The notes under the pieces: generated by a model
Told to the model about the DNA's origin: nothing
Database searches by the model: none
Seen by the model: the letters and a program-made list of their open reading frames with translations, nothing else
Shown: positions 1 to 7,742 of the stretch, piece after piece
Position numbering within the stretch: the first letter of the stretch is position 1
Layout: every line of letters begins with the position of its first letter
Source: Ornithinibacter aureus
GTDB lineage: Bacteria; Actinomycetota; Actinomycetes; Actinomycetales; Dermatophilaceae
Direction: 5' to 3'
Assembly (NCBI RefSeq): GCF_009858245.1
Contig: NZ_VMSB01000001.1
Location: 248,001-312,000, forward strand
DNA length: 64,000 nt
Translations under genes and position numbers: made by a program

Positions 1-924
1 CTGTTCGTCGCCACGATCCTGCACGGCTCGACGATCTTCCTCGTGGCCGTGCTGTTCGGGGCGCTGATCACCGCGGGCGTGCTCAGCGTCGGCCCGCTGG
101 CCCTCGCCGGGGTGCCGGCCATGCTCCCGGCAGCGTTCTTCATCCTCCTGGGACGAGGCAAGGAGATGCTGACCCACGGCAACTTCCGCCTCGTCGACGT
201 CGGCACCGGGGTCCGGGTGACCGAGGGACTGACGGACCTGCGGACGATGACCATCCCGCTGAACCGGGTCCAGGCGCTCGAGGTCGTCCAACCGCTGTGG
301 TGGCGCCCGCTCGGCTGGTGGCGGGTGCGCGTCAACGTCGCCGGGGTGGGCTCCTCGGGCAGCGGCGACGGCGAGGGGGAGCGCGAGACGACGTTGCTGC
401 CCGTCGGCACGTTCGACGACGCCCTGCGGGTGCTCGCCCGACTCGCGCCGCAGGTGCCCGTCTCGGGGTGGAACGACGCGGTCCTCGGCGAGGGGCCGCA
501 GCCGGGCTGGCAGACCAGCTCGGCACGGGCCAGGCTGTTCGATCCGCTCTCGTGGCGGCGCAACGGTTGGTCGGACACCGAGGGGGCAGTGCTGCTGCGC
601 TCCGGTCGGCTCACCCGGCGGGCCGTCGCCGTGCCGCACGCACGCATCCAGTCGCTGACGCTGCAGCAGGACTGGCTCCAGGCGAGTCGTGGCGTGGCGA
701 CCCTGCACGTCATCCCCGCCCCCGGCCCCATCAGCCCGGTCGTCGACCACCTCGACACCGAAGCCGCCCACGACGCCTTCGCTCGCCTCAACGAGCGGGC
801 CCGTGATGCGCGCCGAGGGGCGGGACCAGCGGACCTCCCGCTTGCACCGGACCCGACCGGGTTGGTGGACTGGACCCAGCACCGCAGCGGTGTCCCCGAA
901 CCAGGAAGGCTCGACCCACTGTGA
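1..924 (+). CDS. PH (bPH2/YdbT-like) domain membrane protein, 5' truncated by window
   Basis: The frame is open from base 1, so the start lies upstream; 307 residues are visible. Two hydrophobic helices (about residues 10-27 and 32-52, rich in Leu/Ala/Gly/Val) are followed by a bacterial PH-type segment (about 60-115) with the family's 'LTDLRTMTIPLNRVQALEVVQPL' pattern in part. A second copy lies near 200-245 ('LTRRAVAVPHARIQSLTL'). This arrangement of membrane helices plus repeated bPH2 units is typical of YdbT-like proteins, usually encoded as a pair with a smaller bPH2 protein; that partner would lie upstream of the window. The function of the family is poorly defined, with an envelope-associated role the usual guess. 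The stop overlaps the next start in GTGA. Confidence 0.8.
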   Translation: MFVATILHGSTIFLVAVLFGALITAGVLSVGPLALAGVPAMLPAAFFILLGRGKEMLTHGNFRLVDVGTGVRVTEGLTDLRTMTIPLNRVQALEVVQPLWWRPLGWWRVRVNVAGVGSSGSGDGEGERETTLLPVGTFDDALRVLARLAPQVPVSGWNDAVLGEGPQPGWQTSSARARLFDPLSWRRNGWSDTEGAVLLRSGRLTRRAVAVPHARIQSLTLQQDWLQASRGVATLHVIPAPGPISPVVDHLDTEAAHDAFARLNERARDARRGAGPADLPLAPDPTGLVDWTQHRSGVPEPGRLDPL

Positions 925-1364
925 ACACCCCCGCCCCGCCGCCGGCAGACCCGGGGCTGAACGGCTCCACCGCCGTACAGCGCCTCGGCTTCACCCGCGA
1001 CCAGGTGGTGCAGGAATTCGGCTACGACAGCGACGTCGATGACGAGTTCCGCTTCGCCGTCGAGGACCTGTGCGGTGCCGAGATGGAGGACGAGGACTAC
1101 ACCGGTGGTGCGGATGCCGTGCTGCTGTGGTTCCGCGACGGTGACGGCGACCTGGGCGATGCCCTCGTCGACATGGTCGGCGTGCTCGACGACGGCGGCT
1201 TCGTCGTCCTGCTCACCCCCAAGGCGTCGGCGCAGGAGGTCGACGCGAGCGACATCGACGAGGCCGCGGTCACCTCTGGCCTGCACCCCGCAGGGACCTT
1301 CACCGCCTCCGAGCACTGGCGCGCACACAAGCTCGTGGCACCCAAGGCGCCGGCCAAGCGGTAG
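921..1364 (+). CDS. DUF3052 family protein
   Basis: This 147-residue acidic soluble protein begins at the GTG that overlaps the upstream stop by four bases. It matches the actinobacterial DUF3052 family: a short N-terminal tail (about 1-20), the 'LGFTRDQVVQEFGYDSDVDDEFR' core in part, then a Rossmann-like stretch 'DAVLLWFRDGDGDLGDALVD' and 'LLTPKA'. Its biochemical role is unknown. The family sits next to ahpE in other actinobacteria, including mycobacteria, and that order is preserved here. The overlap with the PH-domain gene suggests co-transcription from upstream, while ahpE, 75 nt further on, may have its own promoter. Confidence 0.85.
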   Translation: MNTPAPPPADPGLNGSTAVQRLGFTRDQVVQEFGYDSDVDDEFRFAVEDLCGAEMEDEDYTGGADAVLLWFRDGDGDLGDALVDMVGVLDDGGFVVLLTPKASAQEVDASDIDEAAVTSGLHPAGTFTASEHWRAHKLVAPKAPAKR

Positions 1365-1439
1365 CCCGCGTCCGGCATCCGAGCGTCTGTCCCGTCTCAG
1401 CGGGTCTCCGGGGGGTCGTGTCGCTGGCAGGATGGACCC

Positions 1440-1919
1440 ATGCCGTTGTCGACCCTGAACCCCCTCGCCGTGGGCCTGCGCGCCCCGGACTTCGCCCTGC
1501 GTGACCAGAACGGTGTCGAGGTCACCCTGTCGGGGCTGACGGCGGACAAGAACGTCGTCATCGTGTTCTACCCCTTCGCGTTCTCGGGCATCTGCACCGG
1601 CGAGCTCGACGAGATCCGCGACCATCTCGAGCGGTTCGTCTCCGACGACCTCCAGGTGCTCTGCATCTCCAGCGACCCCGTCTTCTCCCAGCGTGCCTGG
1701 GCCGACCAGCAGGGCTACTTCTTCCCGCTGCTCTCCGACTTCTGGCCCCATGGCGAGGTTGCGCAGGCGTACGGCGTGCTCAACGAGCGCACCGGGGCGC
1801 CGGTGCGCGGGACCTTCCTCGTCGGCCGCGACGGATTCGTCAAGTGGAGCCTGGTCAACGGCCCCGGGGACCGCCGCGACTTCAGCGACCTCCCCGCCGA
1901 GGTCGCCGCCCTGCCCTGA
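1440..1919 (+). CDS. ahpE: AhpE-type one-cysteine peroxiredoxin
   Basis: This 159-residue cytosolic thiol peroxidase reduces hydroperoxides and peroxynitrite. The AhpE signature 'FYPFAFSGICTGELDEIRDH' places the peroxidatic cysteine at residue 52, with Pro45 and Ser49 in the P-x(3)-S/T-x(2)-C active-site pattern. The 'FPLLSDFWPHG' and 'AYGVLNE' blocks are specific to AhpE rather than to Bcp. A second cysteine occurs in 'VLCISSD' (about residue 82) and is not in a classical resolving position. The length equals the family norm. A CAGGAT element ends 6 nt before the ATG, fitting the leaderless promoter style seen across this window. Confidence 0.93.
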   Translation: MPLSTLNPLAVGLRAPDFALRDQNGVEVTLSGLTADKNVVIVFYPFAFSGICTGELDEIRDHLERFVSDDLQVLCISSDPVFSQRAWADQQGYFFPLLSDFWPHGEVAQAYGVLNERTGAPVRGTFLVGRDGFVKWSLVNGPGDRRDFSDLPAEVAALP

Positions 1920-2001
1920 CCTCACCTCTGACACGGGTGCGCGCCCACCTGCCACAATGTGCGCGGACATCAGCGCTCCTTCGGGGGTGCGGGTGTCCAC
2001 G

Positions 2002-2074
2002 GGGCCTGTAGCTCAGCTGGTAGAGCGCCGCGTTTACACCGCGAAGGTCGTCGGTTCGATCCCGGCCGGGCCCA
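2002..2074 (+). tRNA. tRNA-Val(UAC)
   Basis: A 73-nt cloverleaf: acceptor GGGCCTG pairs with CGGGCCC (one G-U), D arm GCTC/GAGC, anticodon loop TTTACAC giving anticodon UAC (reads GUA and GUN valine codons), and T arm GTCGG-TTCGATC-CCGGC. The outer anticodon-stem pair is a C-A mismatch. The discriminator base is A and no CCA is encoded. The next gene's ATG starts one base after the mature 3' end. Confidence 0.95.
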
Positions 2075-2075
2075 C

Positions 2076-2927
2076 ATGAGTGACGACGCCGACCCGACCC
2101 TGCGGGAGGTGCTCGACGTCATCGAGAGCCTCTACCCGCCGCAGACCGCGCAGTCGTGGGACCGGGTCGGGCTCGTCACGGGGGACCCGCGCCAGCCCGT
2201 GCGCCGCATCCACCTGGCGGTCGACCCGACCCTGGACGTCATCGCCGAGGCCCGTGAGCTGGGCGCCGACCTGCTGCTCACCCACCACCCGCTCCTCCTG
2301 CGCGGGGTGCACAGCCTCGCCACGACGAGCGCCAAGGGGGCGAGCGTCACCGACCTCATCGTCGGCGACGTCGCGCTGTACGTCGCCCACACCAACGCCG
2401 ACGTCGCGGCGGACGGCGTGGGCTTCGCCCTCGCGCGGGCCTGCGGCCTGACCGACACCGAGCCGCTCACGCTGGCCGAGGGGCAACCGCTCGGACGGGT
2501 GGGGGACCTCCCGGATGCCGTGTCGCTGCGGGCCTTCGTCGAGGCGCTCGCCGCCGCCCTTCCGGCGGCCGCGGGCGGCATCCGGGTGGCCGGACCGGCG
2601 GATGCCGTGGTGCGCCGGGTCGCGCTGCTCGGCGGGTCGGGCGACGACCTGTTCGACGCGGTGCGCGCCAGCGGCGCCGACGTGTACGTGACGGCCGACC
2701 TGCGCCACCACCCCGCCCTCGAGGCCCGGGAGGAGGCGCGCGGCGGCACCCCGTACCTCGTGGATGCCGGGCACTGGGCCAGTGAGTTCGTCTGGTTGGC
2801 GGCTGCGGAGCGGGCGCTGCTCGCGGCTCTGGGGGAGCGCGCCACTAGGGTGGAGACCCACATCAGCACAGTGCGCACCGACCCCTGGACCTTCGTCGTC
2901 GGTGCCGACCCCGGAGGTACCCTGTGA
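2076..2927 (+). CDS. Nif3-like dinuclear metal-centre hexameric protein
   Basis: This 283-residue NIF3/GTP-cyclohydrolase-I-type-2 family protein has an uncertain reaction. Metal ligands are visible: 'LLLTHHPLLLRG' (His70, His71), 'HTNADVAADG' (His105, Asp109) and 'VDAGHWASE' (about 229-236). The ATG at 2076 is chosen because it precedes the conserved N-terminal 'LREVLDVIESLYPP...SWDRVGLVTGD' block. It lies one nucleotide past the tRNA-Val 3' end, so no leader with a Shine-Dalgarno site exists once the tRNA is processed. The stop overlaps the next GTG. The order Nif3, zinc ribbon, RNase HI is the same as mycobacterial Rv2230c-Rv2228c. Confidence 0.88.
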   Translation: MSDDADPTLREVLDVIESLYPPQTAQSWDRVGLVTGDPRQPVRRIHLAVDPTLDVIAEARELGADLLLTHHPLLLRGVHSLATTSAKGASVTDLIVGDVALYVAHTNADVAADGVGFALARACGLTDTEPLTLAEGQPLGRVGDLPDAVSLRAFVEALAAALPAAAGGIRVAGPADAVVRRVALLGGSGDDLFDAVRASGADVYVTADLRHHPALEAREEARGGTPYLVDAGHWASEFVWLAAAERALLAALGERATRVETHISTVRTDPWTFVVGADPGGTL

Positions 2928-3664
2928 ACGCCGAGACCGCCCGGCAGCTGCGGCTGCTCGACCTCCAGGCCATCGACACCCGGCTGGACCAGATCGAGCA
3001 CGCCCGTACTCACCTGCCGCAGCTGGCCGAGCTGGCCGACCTGTCGGGCAAGGCCCAGCTCATCGACGACCAGCTGGTGCGCTCGCGCACCGAGCTCGAC
3101 GACATCAGCCGCGAGGTGGCCAAGGCCGACGCCGACGTGCAGCAGGTGCGCGACCGCGTCGCCCGTGACCAGGCCCGGCTCGACGCCGGCACCGGGTCGG
3201 CCAAGGACCTCACGGCGATCCAGCACGAGCTCGTGTCGCTGGCCCGCCGACAGGCCGAGCTGGAGGACATCGAGCTCGAGGTCATGGAGCGCGCCGAGAA
3301 CGCCCAGTCCGACGTCTCCGAGCTCGAGCGCGGCCGCGGCGAGCTGACGGTGCGCATCGAGGCCCTCGAGGCCGCCCGCGACGACGCCCTGCGCGTGCTC
3401 GACGCCGAGGCGGCCGAGGTCGCCGGCCCGCGCAGCGCGGTCGCAGCCGAGGCCGGCGACGACCTGGTGGCCCTCTACGAGAAGATCCGGTCCGCGAACG
3501 GGGGGATCGGCGCCGCTGCGCTGCGCCAGCGCCGGTGCGGCGGCTGCCAGCTCGAGCTCAACCCCGTCGAGATCCAGCGCATCCGGCTCGCCCCGGAGGA
3601 CGAGGTGCTGCGCTGCGAGGAGTGCCGGCGCATCCTCGTCCGCACCCCTGAGTCCGGCTTGTGA
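2924..3664 (+). CDS. C4-type zinc-ribbon coiled-coil protein
   Basis: This 246-residue protein has a long charged coiled coil (about residues 5-175, heptad-rich Leu/Glu/Arg/Asp) and a C-terminal zinc ribbon with two pairs of cysteines, CGGC near 205-208 and CEEC near 231-234. It corresponds to the CT398/Rv2229c family, thought to bind nucleic acid or act as a chaperone-like factor; no enzymatic activity is established. The GTG start overlaps the Nif3 stop and its own stop overlaps the RNase HI start, so the three are translationally coupled. Confidence 0.88.
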   Translation: MNAETARQLRLLDLQAIDTRLDQIEHARTHLPQLAELADLSGKAQLIDDQLVRSRTELDDISREVAKADADVQQVRDRVARDQARLDAGTGSAKDLTAIQHELVSLARRQAELEDIELEVMERAENAQSDVSELERGRGELTVRIEALEAARDDALRVLDAEAAEVAGPRSAVAAEAGDDLVALYEKIRSANGGIGAAALRQRRCGGCQLELNPVEIQRIRLAPEDEVLRCEECRRILVRTPESGL

Positions 3665-4599
3665 GGCGACGGCTCACCGTCGAGGCCGACGGCGGGTCGC
3701 GGGGCAACCCGGGCGTCGCCGGGTACGGCGCCCTCGTGCGCGACACCGAGACCGGGGCGTTGCTCGCCGAACGTGCTGAACCGCTCGGCACGGCCTCCAA
3801 CAACGTCGCCGAGTACCGCGGGCTCATCGCCGGGCTCGAGGCGGCGTACGCGATCGACCCCGGGGCCGAGGTGCTTGCCCGGATGGACTCCAAGCTCGTC
3901 GTCGAGCAGATGTCGGGCCGGTGGAAGATCAAGCACGAGGACATGCGTCGCCTGGCGCTTCAGGCCCGTGACGTCGCCGCGCAGATCACCGCTGCCGGTG
4001 GCACCGTGCGCTACGAGTGGATCCCGCGCGAGATCAACAAGGACGCCGACGCCCTGTCCAACGTCGCCATGGACGGCCGCACCGTCAACCGGATGTTCGC
4101 CGGGCAGGATTCGGCTGAGCCGGAATCTCCCGCAGCGCTGGATCCGGCCGATGACGCCGCAGATGCCACCCAGGACGCTGACGAGGCGGTTCGCGTGGTG
4201 CTGGTCGCCGCGGCTGCGAGCCGCGACGCGGCGGGGGCCACGGCATCCGCGGTGGTGTCGGTCGTCGGCACCGGCCGCGTCGAGGTCGTCGGTGGTGGTG
4301 CGGATGCCGTCGACGTCACCGCCCGCGCGATCGGTGACGCGCTTGGGACCGAGGTCGAGGTGGACCCTGCGTGGGACTCGACCGGGCCCGGTGCCCGGGC
4401 CGCGTGGCTTCGAGCGGTCGCCCGAGGTGGGACGGTCGTCGCCGTCTGCCCGGTCGACGTCGTGCGCGGCGTGCTCGCCGACCTCCTCGGGGTGCCTGCC
4501 GAGCGACAGGACCGCCTCGCCGTCGCGCCGGGGTCGCTGGCCGGGGTCGAGGTCTGGGGTGAGCGGCGGGTCTGCGTGGCGTTCACCAACCGCACCTGA
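3661..4599 (+). CDS. RNase HI with degenerate CobC/histidine-phosphatase-like tail
   Basis: Residues 1-150 form an RNase HI domain that cleaves the RNA strand of RNA:DNA hybrids. Carboxylate positions are visible as Asp10 ('EADGGSRGNPG'), Glu51 ('NNVAEYRGLIAGLEA'), Asp76 ('ARMDSKLVVEQ') and Asp130 ('NKDADALSN'). Mycobacterial Rv2228c fuses this domain to a CobC-type histidine phosphatase. Here the C-terminal 135 residues still follow that fold ('TARAIGDALGTEVEVD', 'GTVVAVCPVDVVRGVLADLLG', 'PGSLAGVEVWG') but lack the RHG loop, and the second catalytic His appears replaced in 'VAVCPVD'. The tail is therefore probably non-catalytic. The GTG start overlaps the previous stop. Confidence 0.85.
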   Translation: MRRRLTVEADGGSRGNPGVAGYGALVRDTETGALLAERAEPLGTASNNVAEYRGLIAGLEAAYAIDPGAEVLARMDSKLVVEQMSGRWKIKHEDMRRLALQARDVAAQITAAGGTVRYEWIPREINKDADALSNVAMDGRTVNRMFAGQDSAEPESPAALDPADDAADATQDADEAVRVVLVAAAASRDAAGATASAVVSVVGTGRVEVVGGGADAVDVTARAIGDALGTEVEVDPAWDSTGPGARAAWLRAVARGGTVVAVCPVDVVRGVLADLLGVPAERQDRLAVAPGSLAGVEVWGERRVCVAFTNRT

Positions 4600-4630
4600 G
4601 ACACGGTGCCGATCGGGGTGGCACGCCGCC

Positions 4631-4643
4631 TACGCTGAAGGGC
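4631..4643 (+). promoter_or_regulatory. Leaderless-type -10 box of the rhodanese-metZ unit
   Basis: TACGCT (4631-4636) ends 7 nt before the ATG at 4644, so the predicted transcript starts at or next to the start codon. No Shine-Dalgarno sequence is present. Confidence 0.55.
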
Positions 4644-5057
4644 ATGAGCTACGCAGGTGATGTCACACCCGAGCAGGCCCACGCAGCGGTGACCGGCCCC
4701 GAGGGCGCCATGCTCGTCGATGTCCGGACCCGGGCCGAGTGGTCATTCGTCGGCGTGCCGGCGCTCGAAGGCGCAACGGATGCCGTGGCGTTCGTCGAGT
4801 GGTCGACGTTCCCGGCCGGCACGGTCAACGAGCGTTTCGTCGACGAGGTCGTCGCGGCCGGGCTCACCCCGGGGCGGCCGGTGTACCTGCTCTGCCGCTC
4901 GGGCGTGCGCTCCAAGGCGGCGGCGGACGCGCTGACCGCGGCCGGCCTGGGCCCCGCGTACAACATCCTGGACGGGTTCGAGGGCGGCCACGACGCCGAC
5001 GGGCACCGCACGGTGGCGGGCTGGAAGAACGCCGGCCTGCCGTGGCGCCAGGGATGA
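4644..5057 (+). CDS. Rhodanese-like sulfurtransferase
   Basis: This 137-residue single-domain rhodanese has its active-site loop at 'LLCRSGVRS', with catalytic Cys84 accepting the persulfide sulfur. An N-terminal 'MLVDVRTRAEWSFVG' block and a C-terminal 'NILDGFEGGHDADGHR...GWKNAGLPW' block fit the family. Its stop overlaps the metZ start (ATGA). The same pair occurs in mycobacteria (Rv0390-Rv0391), so a role in delivering or detoxifying sulfide for methionine synthesis is a reasonable inference, though unproven. Confidence 0.9.
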   Translation: MSYAGDVTPEQAHAAVTGPEGAMLVDVRTRAEWSFVGVPALEGATDAVAFVEWSTFPAGTVNERFVDEVVAAGLTPGRPVYLLCRSGVRSKAAADALTAAGLGPAYNILDGFEGGHDADGHRTVAGWKNAGLPWRQG

Positions 5058-6271
5058 ACGACCCCGTGGCGCACTGGCACCCACAGACGCGCACTGTGCG
5101 GGGTGGGTTGAGCCGGAGCGGGTTCGACGAGACCGCCGAGGCGCTCTACCTGACCTCGGGCTTCGTCTACGAGTCGGCCGAGCAGGCCGAAGCCGCGTTC
5201 AAGGACGAGGTCGAGCACTACATCTACAGCCGTTACGGCAACCCCACCGTCTCGACCTTCGAGGAGCGGATGCGCCAGCTCGAGGGCGCGCAGGCGTGTT
5301 TCGCGACGGCCTCGGGGATGGCCGCCGTGTTCACGGCGATGGCGGCCCTGTGCGGAGCGGGGGACCGGGTGGTGGCGTCCCGAGCGCTGTTCGGGTCGTG
5401 CTTCGTCATCCTCGACGAGATCCTGCCGCGGTGGGGTGTCGAGACGGTCTTCGTCGACGGCGCTGACCTCGACCAGTGGCGCGAGGCGCTGTCGGTGCCG
5501 ACGACGGCGGTGTTCTTCGAGACGCCGAGCAACCCCATGATGGAGCTCGTCGACATCGCGGCCGTCTCCGAGCTGGCGCACGCCGCGGGGGCCACCGTCG
5601 TGGTCGACAACGTCTTCGGCACCCCGGTGTTCTCGCACCCGTTGGAGCACGGTGCCGACGTCGTCATCTACTCGACGACCAAGCACATCGACGGTCAGGG
5701 TCGTGCCCTCGGCGGTGCGATCCTCGGGACGGCCGAGTTCGTCAACGGACCGGTCAAGAACCTCATGCGGCACACCGGGCCGGCCATGTCGCCGTTCAAC
5801 GCATGGATCATGACCAAGGGGCTCGAGACCCTGGGCCTTCGGGTGCGGGCGATGGCGGAGTCGGCACTGACGGTGGCCCAGACGCTCGAGGAGTGGCAGC
5901 ACGCCGGTCGGGGCATCACCCGGGTCCTCTACCCGCACCTCGCGAGCCACCCCCAGCACGAGCTGGCCCTGCGCCAGCTCGAGGGCGGGGGCGGCACGGT
6001 CGTGACGTTCGACGTCGCAGGCGGCAAGGCGGCGGCATTCGCCTTCATGAACGCCCTGAGCCTGGTGGACATCTCGAACAACCTCGGGGACTCGAAGTCG
6101 CTGAGCACCCACCCGGCCACGACCACCCACCGCCGTCTCGCCCCCGAGGCCCGGGCGGCGGTCGGCATCACCGACGGCACCATCCGGGTGTCCATCGGTC
6201 TCGAGGACGTGCGAGACCTCGTCGCCGACCTCGACGCGGCACTGGCGGCGGCCGGTGCCGTGGCCGGCTGA
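5054..6271 (+). CDS. metZ: O-succinylhomoserine sulfhydrylase
   Basis: This 405-residue PLP enzyme of the Cys/Met-metabolism family makes homocysteine directly from O-succinylhomoserine and sulfide. The PLP lysine is Lys210 in 'IYSTTKHIDGQGR'; upstream are 'YSRYGNPTVSTFEERM' and 'ATASGMAAVF', and the C-terminal 'STHPATTTH...GITDGTIRVSIGLED' is characteristic. The ATG at 5054 is used because it overlaps the rhodanese stop and precedes the conserved 'TRTVRGGLSRSGFDETAEAL' N-terminus. The frame remains open upstream but that is rhodanese shadow. The match to mycobacterial MetZ is better than to MetB because of the 'GRALGGAI' segment and the neighbour. Confidence 0.92.
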   Translation: MNDPVAHWHPQTRTVRGGLSRSGFDETAEALYLTSGFVYESAEQAEAAFKDEVEHYIYSRYGNPTVSTFEERMRQLEGAQACFATASGMAAVFTAMAALCGAGDRVVASRALFGSCFVILDEILPRWGVETVFVDGADLDQWREALSVPTTAVFFETPSNPMMELVDIAAVSELAHAAGATVVVDNVFGTPVFSHPLEHGADVVIYSTTKHIDGQGRALGGAILGTAEFVNGPVKNLMRHTGPAMSPFNAWIMTKGLETLGLRVRAMAESALTVAQTLEEWQHAGRGITRVLYPHLASHPQHELALRQLEGGGGTVVTFDVAGGKAAAFAFMNALSLVDISNNLGDSKSLSTHPATTTHRRLAPEARAAVGITDGTIRVSIGLEDVRDLVADLDAALAAAGAVAG

Positions 6272-6280
6272 CCCGCCTGT

Positions 6281-6293
6281 TAACGTCGCGGGT
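6281..6293 (+). promoter_or_regulatory. Leaderless-type -10 box
   Basis: TAACGT (6281-6286) ends 7 nt before the ATG at 6294, just after the metZ stop. Confidence 0.5.
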
Positions 6294-6758
6294 ATGAGTG
6301 ATGTCCTGTCCGTCCAGCGCCTGATCCCCTCACCTCCCGAGCCGATCTTCGACCTGCTCGTCGACCCGGCCGGTCACTCGGAGATCGACGGTGGCGGCAC
6401 GGTCAAGGGGGCCCGCAGCGGTGGGCGCCGGCTCGTGCTCGGGGACCGCTTCGGCATGGACATGAAGCTCGGGGTGGCCTACTCGACGCGCAACACCGTC
6501 ATCGAGCTCGAGGAGAACCGGCGGATCGCCTGGCAGACGACGGCATCCGGCCCGGCCGGGGCGATGCTGGGTGGGCGCATCTGGCGCTACGTGCTCGAGC
6601 CGGTCGAGGGCGGCACGCTCGTCACGGAGTCGTGGGACCTGACCCAGGAGCGGGTCACGAGCAAGTTCGTCGTCAAGGCGACGATGGCCGAGGCGACCAA
6701 GCGCAACATGGAGCGCACGCTGGCTCGCATCGAGGAGCTCGTGACCGCGGTCGGGTGA
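6294..6758 (+). CDS. SRPBCC family (polyketide cyclase/START-like) protein
   Basis: This 154-residue protein has the SRPBCC helix-grip pattern: 'VQRLIPSPPEPIFDLLVDPAGHSEIDG' at the N-terminus, a central beta region with 'NTVIELEENRRIAWQTTASG', and a C-terminal helix 'RNMERTLARIEELV'. Such proteins bind hydrophobic ligands; the ligand here cannot be told. The ATG at 6294 is chosen over upstream in-frame codons because of the -10 box 7 nt before it. It converges with the oxygenase gene on the minus strand, with six bases between stops. Confidence 0.8.
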   Translation: MSDVLSVQRLIPSPPEPIFDLLVDPAGHSEIDGGGTVKGARSGGRRLVLGDRFGMDMKLGVAYSTRNTVIELEENRRIAWQTTASGPAGAMLGGRIWRYVLEPVEGGTLVTESWDLTQERVTSKFVVKATMAEATKRNMERTLARIEELVTAVG

Positions 6759-6764
6759 CCGCCC

Positions 6765-7655
6765 TCAGCTGAGGTCGGCGGCGAGCTGGCGCTCCTGGGC
6801 CACCCCTGACATGGCCCAGCGCACCGCTCGGGTCCCGAAGCGGCCGATGCCCGTGGCGACGGGTGCCAGCGGGCGCGCCATCGGCAGGCCGAGCGAGTCC
6901 CGGGCCCACTCGGGCAGCACGGCGACCCCTCCCGTGGTGATCAGGCCGTACCCCGGTCGCGCCACCAGCGGCAGCGGGGGTTGCAAGAGCAGGAAACGGG
7001 CGGCATCCCGGGCGGCATCGGTGGCCTCGAGGTCGGGACGGTATGCCGTGAGCGCTCGTTCCAGCCCGCCCACCGTTGTGGGGACCTTCGTGGCCCCGAG
7101 CAGGCGCGCGACGACGGCGGCCTGCTCGACGTAGGTGTCGGCCTCGGCCGCCGTGAGCGGCTCCACGGCAAATCGCTGGTAGGCGGTGAGGAACGAGTAC
7201 GCCTCGGCGACGTGCACCCACGACAGGAGGTCGGGGTCGCTCGCACGGTAGGGACGGCCCCGCTCGTCGCGCCCCCGCACCCGCTCGTGAATCGAGCGCA
7301 CTCGCGCGATGGTCTGCTCGGCGTCCTCGATGGTGCCGAAGGTCGTCGTGGCCAGGAAGTGCGAGGTGCGCTGGAGACGCCCCCACGGGTCTGCGCGGTA
7401 GCCGCTGTGGCCTGCGACCCCCGCCATGGCCAGGGGGTGCAGCGACTGGAGCAGGAGCGCGGCGACCCCACCGGGGAACATCGACGCGTCGGCGTGCACC
7501 CGCCACACCGGGTCCTGCGGGGTGAACCACCGCTCGCCGGGTTTGCCCCAGATCACGGCGGCCCGCTGCGCCGCGTCATCTCCGGCGACCCTGGCGCGCA
7601 GGGCTGCTCCGAGGCGCTGCTGAGCGCGACGGGACAGGTCGGTGACGGGCAGCAT
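6765..7655 (-). CDS. Oxygenase MpaB family (DUF2236) protein
   Basis: This 296-residue protein carries the DUF2236/MpaB/latex-clearing-protein signature: 'HADASMFPGGVAALLLQSLHPLAMAGVAGHSGY' in part near the N-terminus (likely haem ligand region), 'GRLQRTSHFLATTTFGT', 'DPDLLSWVHVAEAYSFLTAYQRF' and a C-terminal 'LPEWARDSLGL'. Family members are haem-dependent oxygenases in a few studied cases, while most actinobacterial paralogues have unknown substrates. No signal peptide or membrane helix is seen. It is probably monocistronic or co-transcribed with yaaA upstream (87 nt gap). Confidence 0.85.
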   Translation of the reverse strand: MLPVTDLSRRAQQRLGAALRARVAGDDAAQRAAVIWGKPGERWFTPQDPVWRVHADASMFPGGVAALLLQSLHPLAMAGVAGHSGYRADPWGRLQRTSHFLATTTFGTIEDAEQTIARVRSIHERVRGRDERGRPYRASDPDLLSWVHVAEAYSFLTAYQRFAVEPLTAAEADTYVEQAAVVARLLGATKVPTTVGGLERALTAYRPDLEATDAARDAARFLLLQPPLPLVARPGYGLITTGGVAVLPEWARDSLGLPMARPLAPVATGIGRFGTRAVRWAMSGVAQERQLAADLS

Positions 7656-7742
7656 GAGGCTCCGATCGGCGAGGGGTCAGGGTACGCACGATCCAACGTC
7701 GTGCGACCCGGCATCCGCGCGCCTGTCTAACCGTGACGCCGG

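Noticed and set aside
4649-6130. 493-codon open frame on the minus strand
   Set aside because: It mirrors the rhodanese and metZ genes; composition and lack of motifs mark it as a shadow.
6763-6774. 12-bp palindrome CCTCAGCTGAGG between convergent genes as a terminator
   Set aside because: It has no loop and no T-tract and spans a stop codon, so it is more likely chance.
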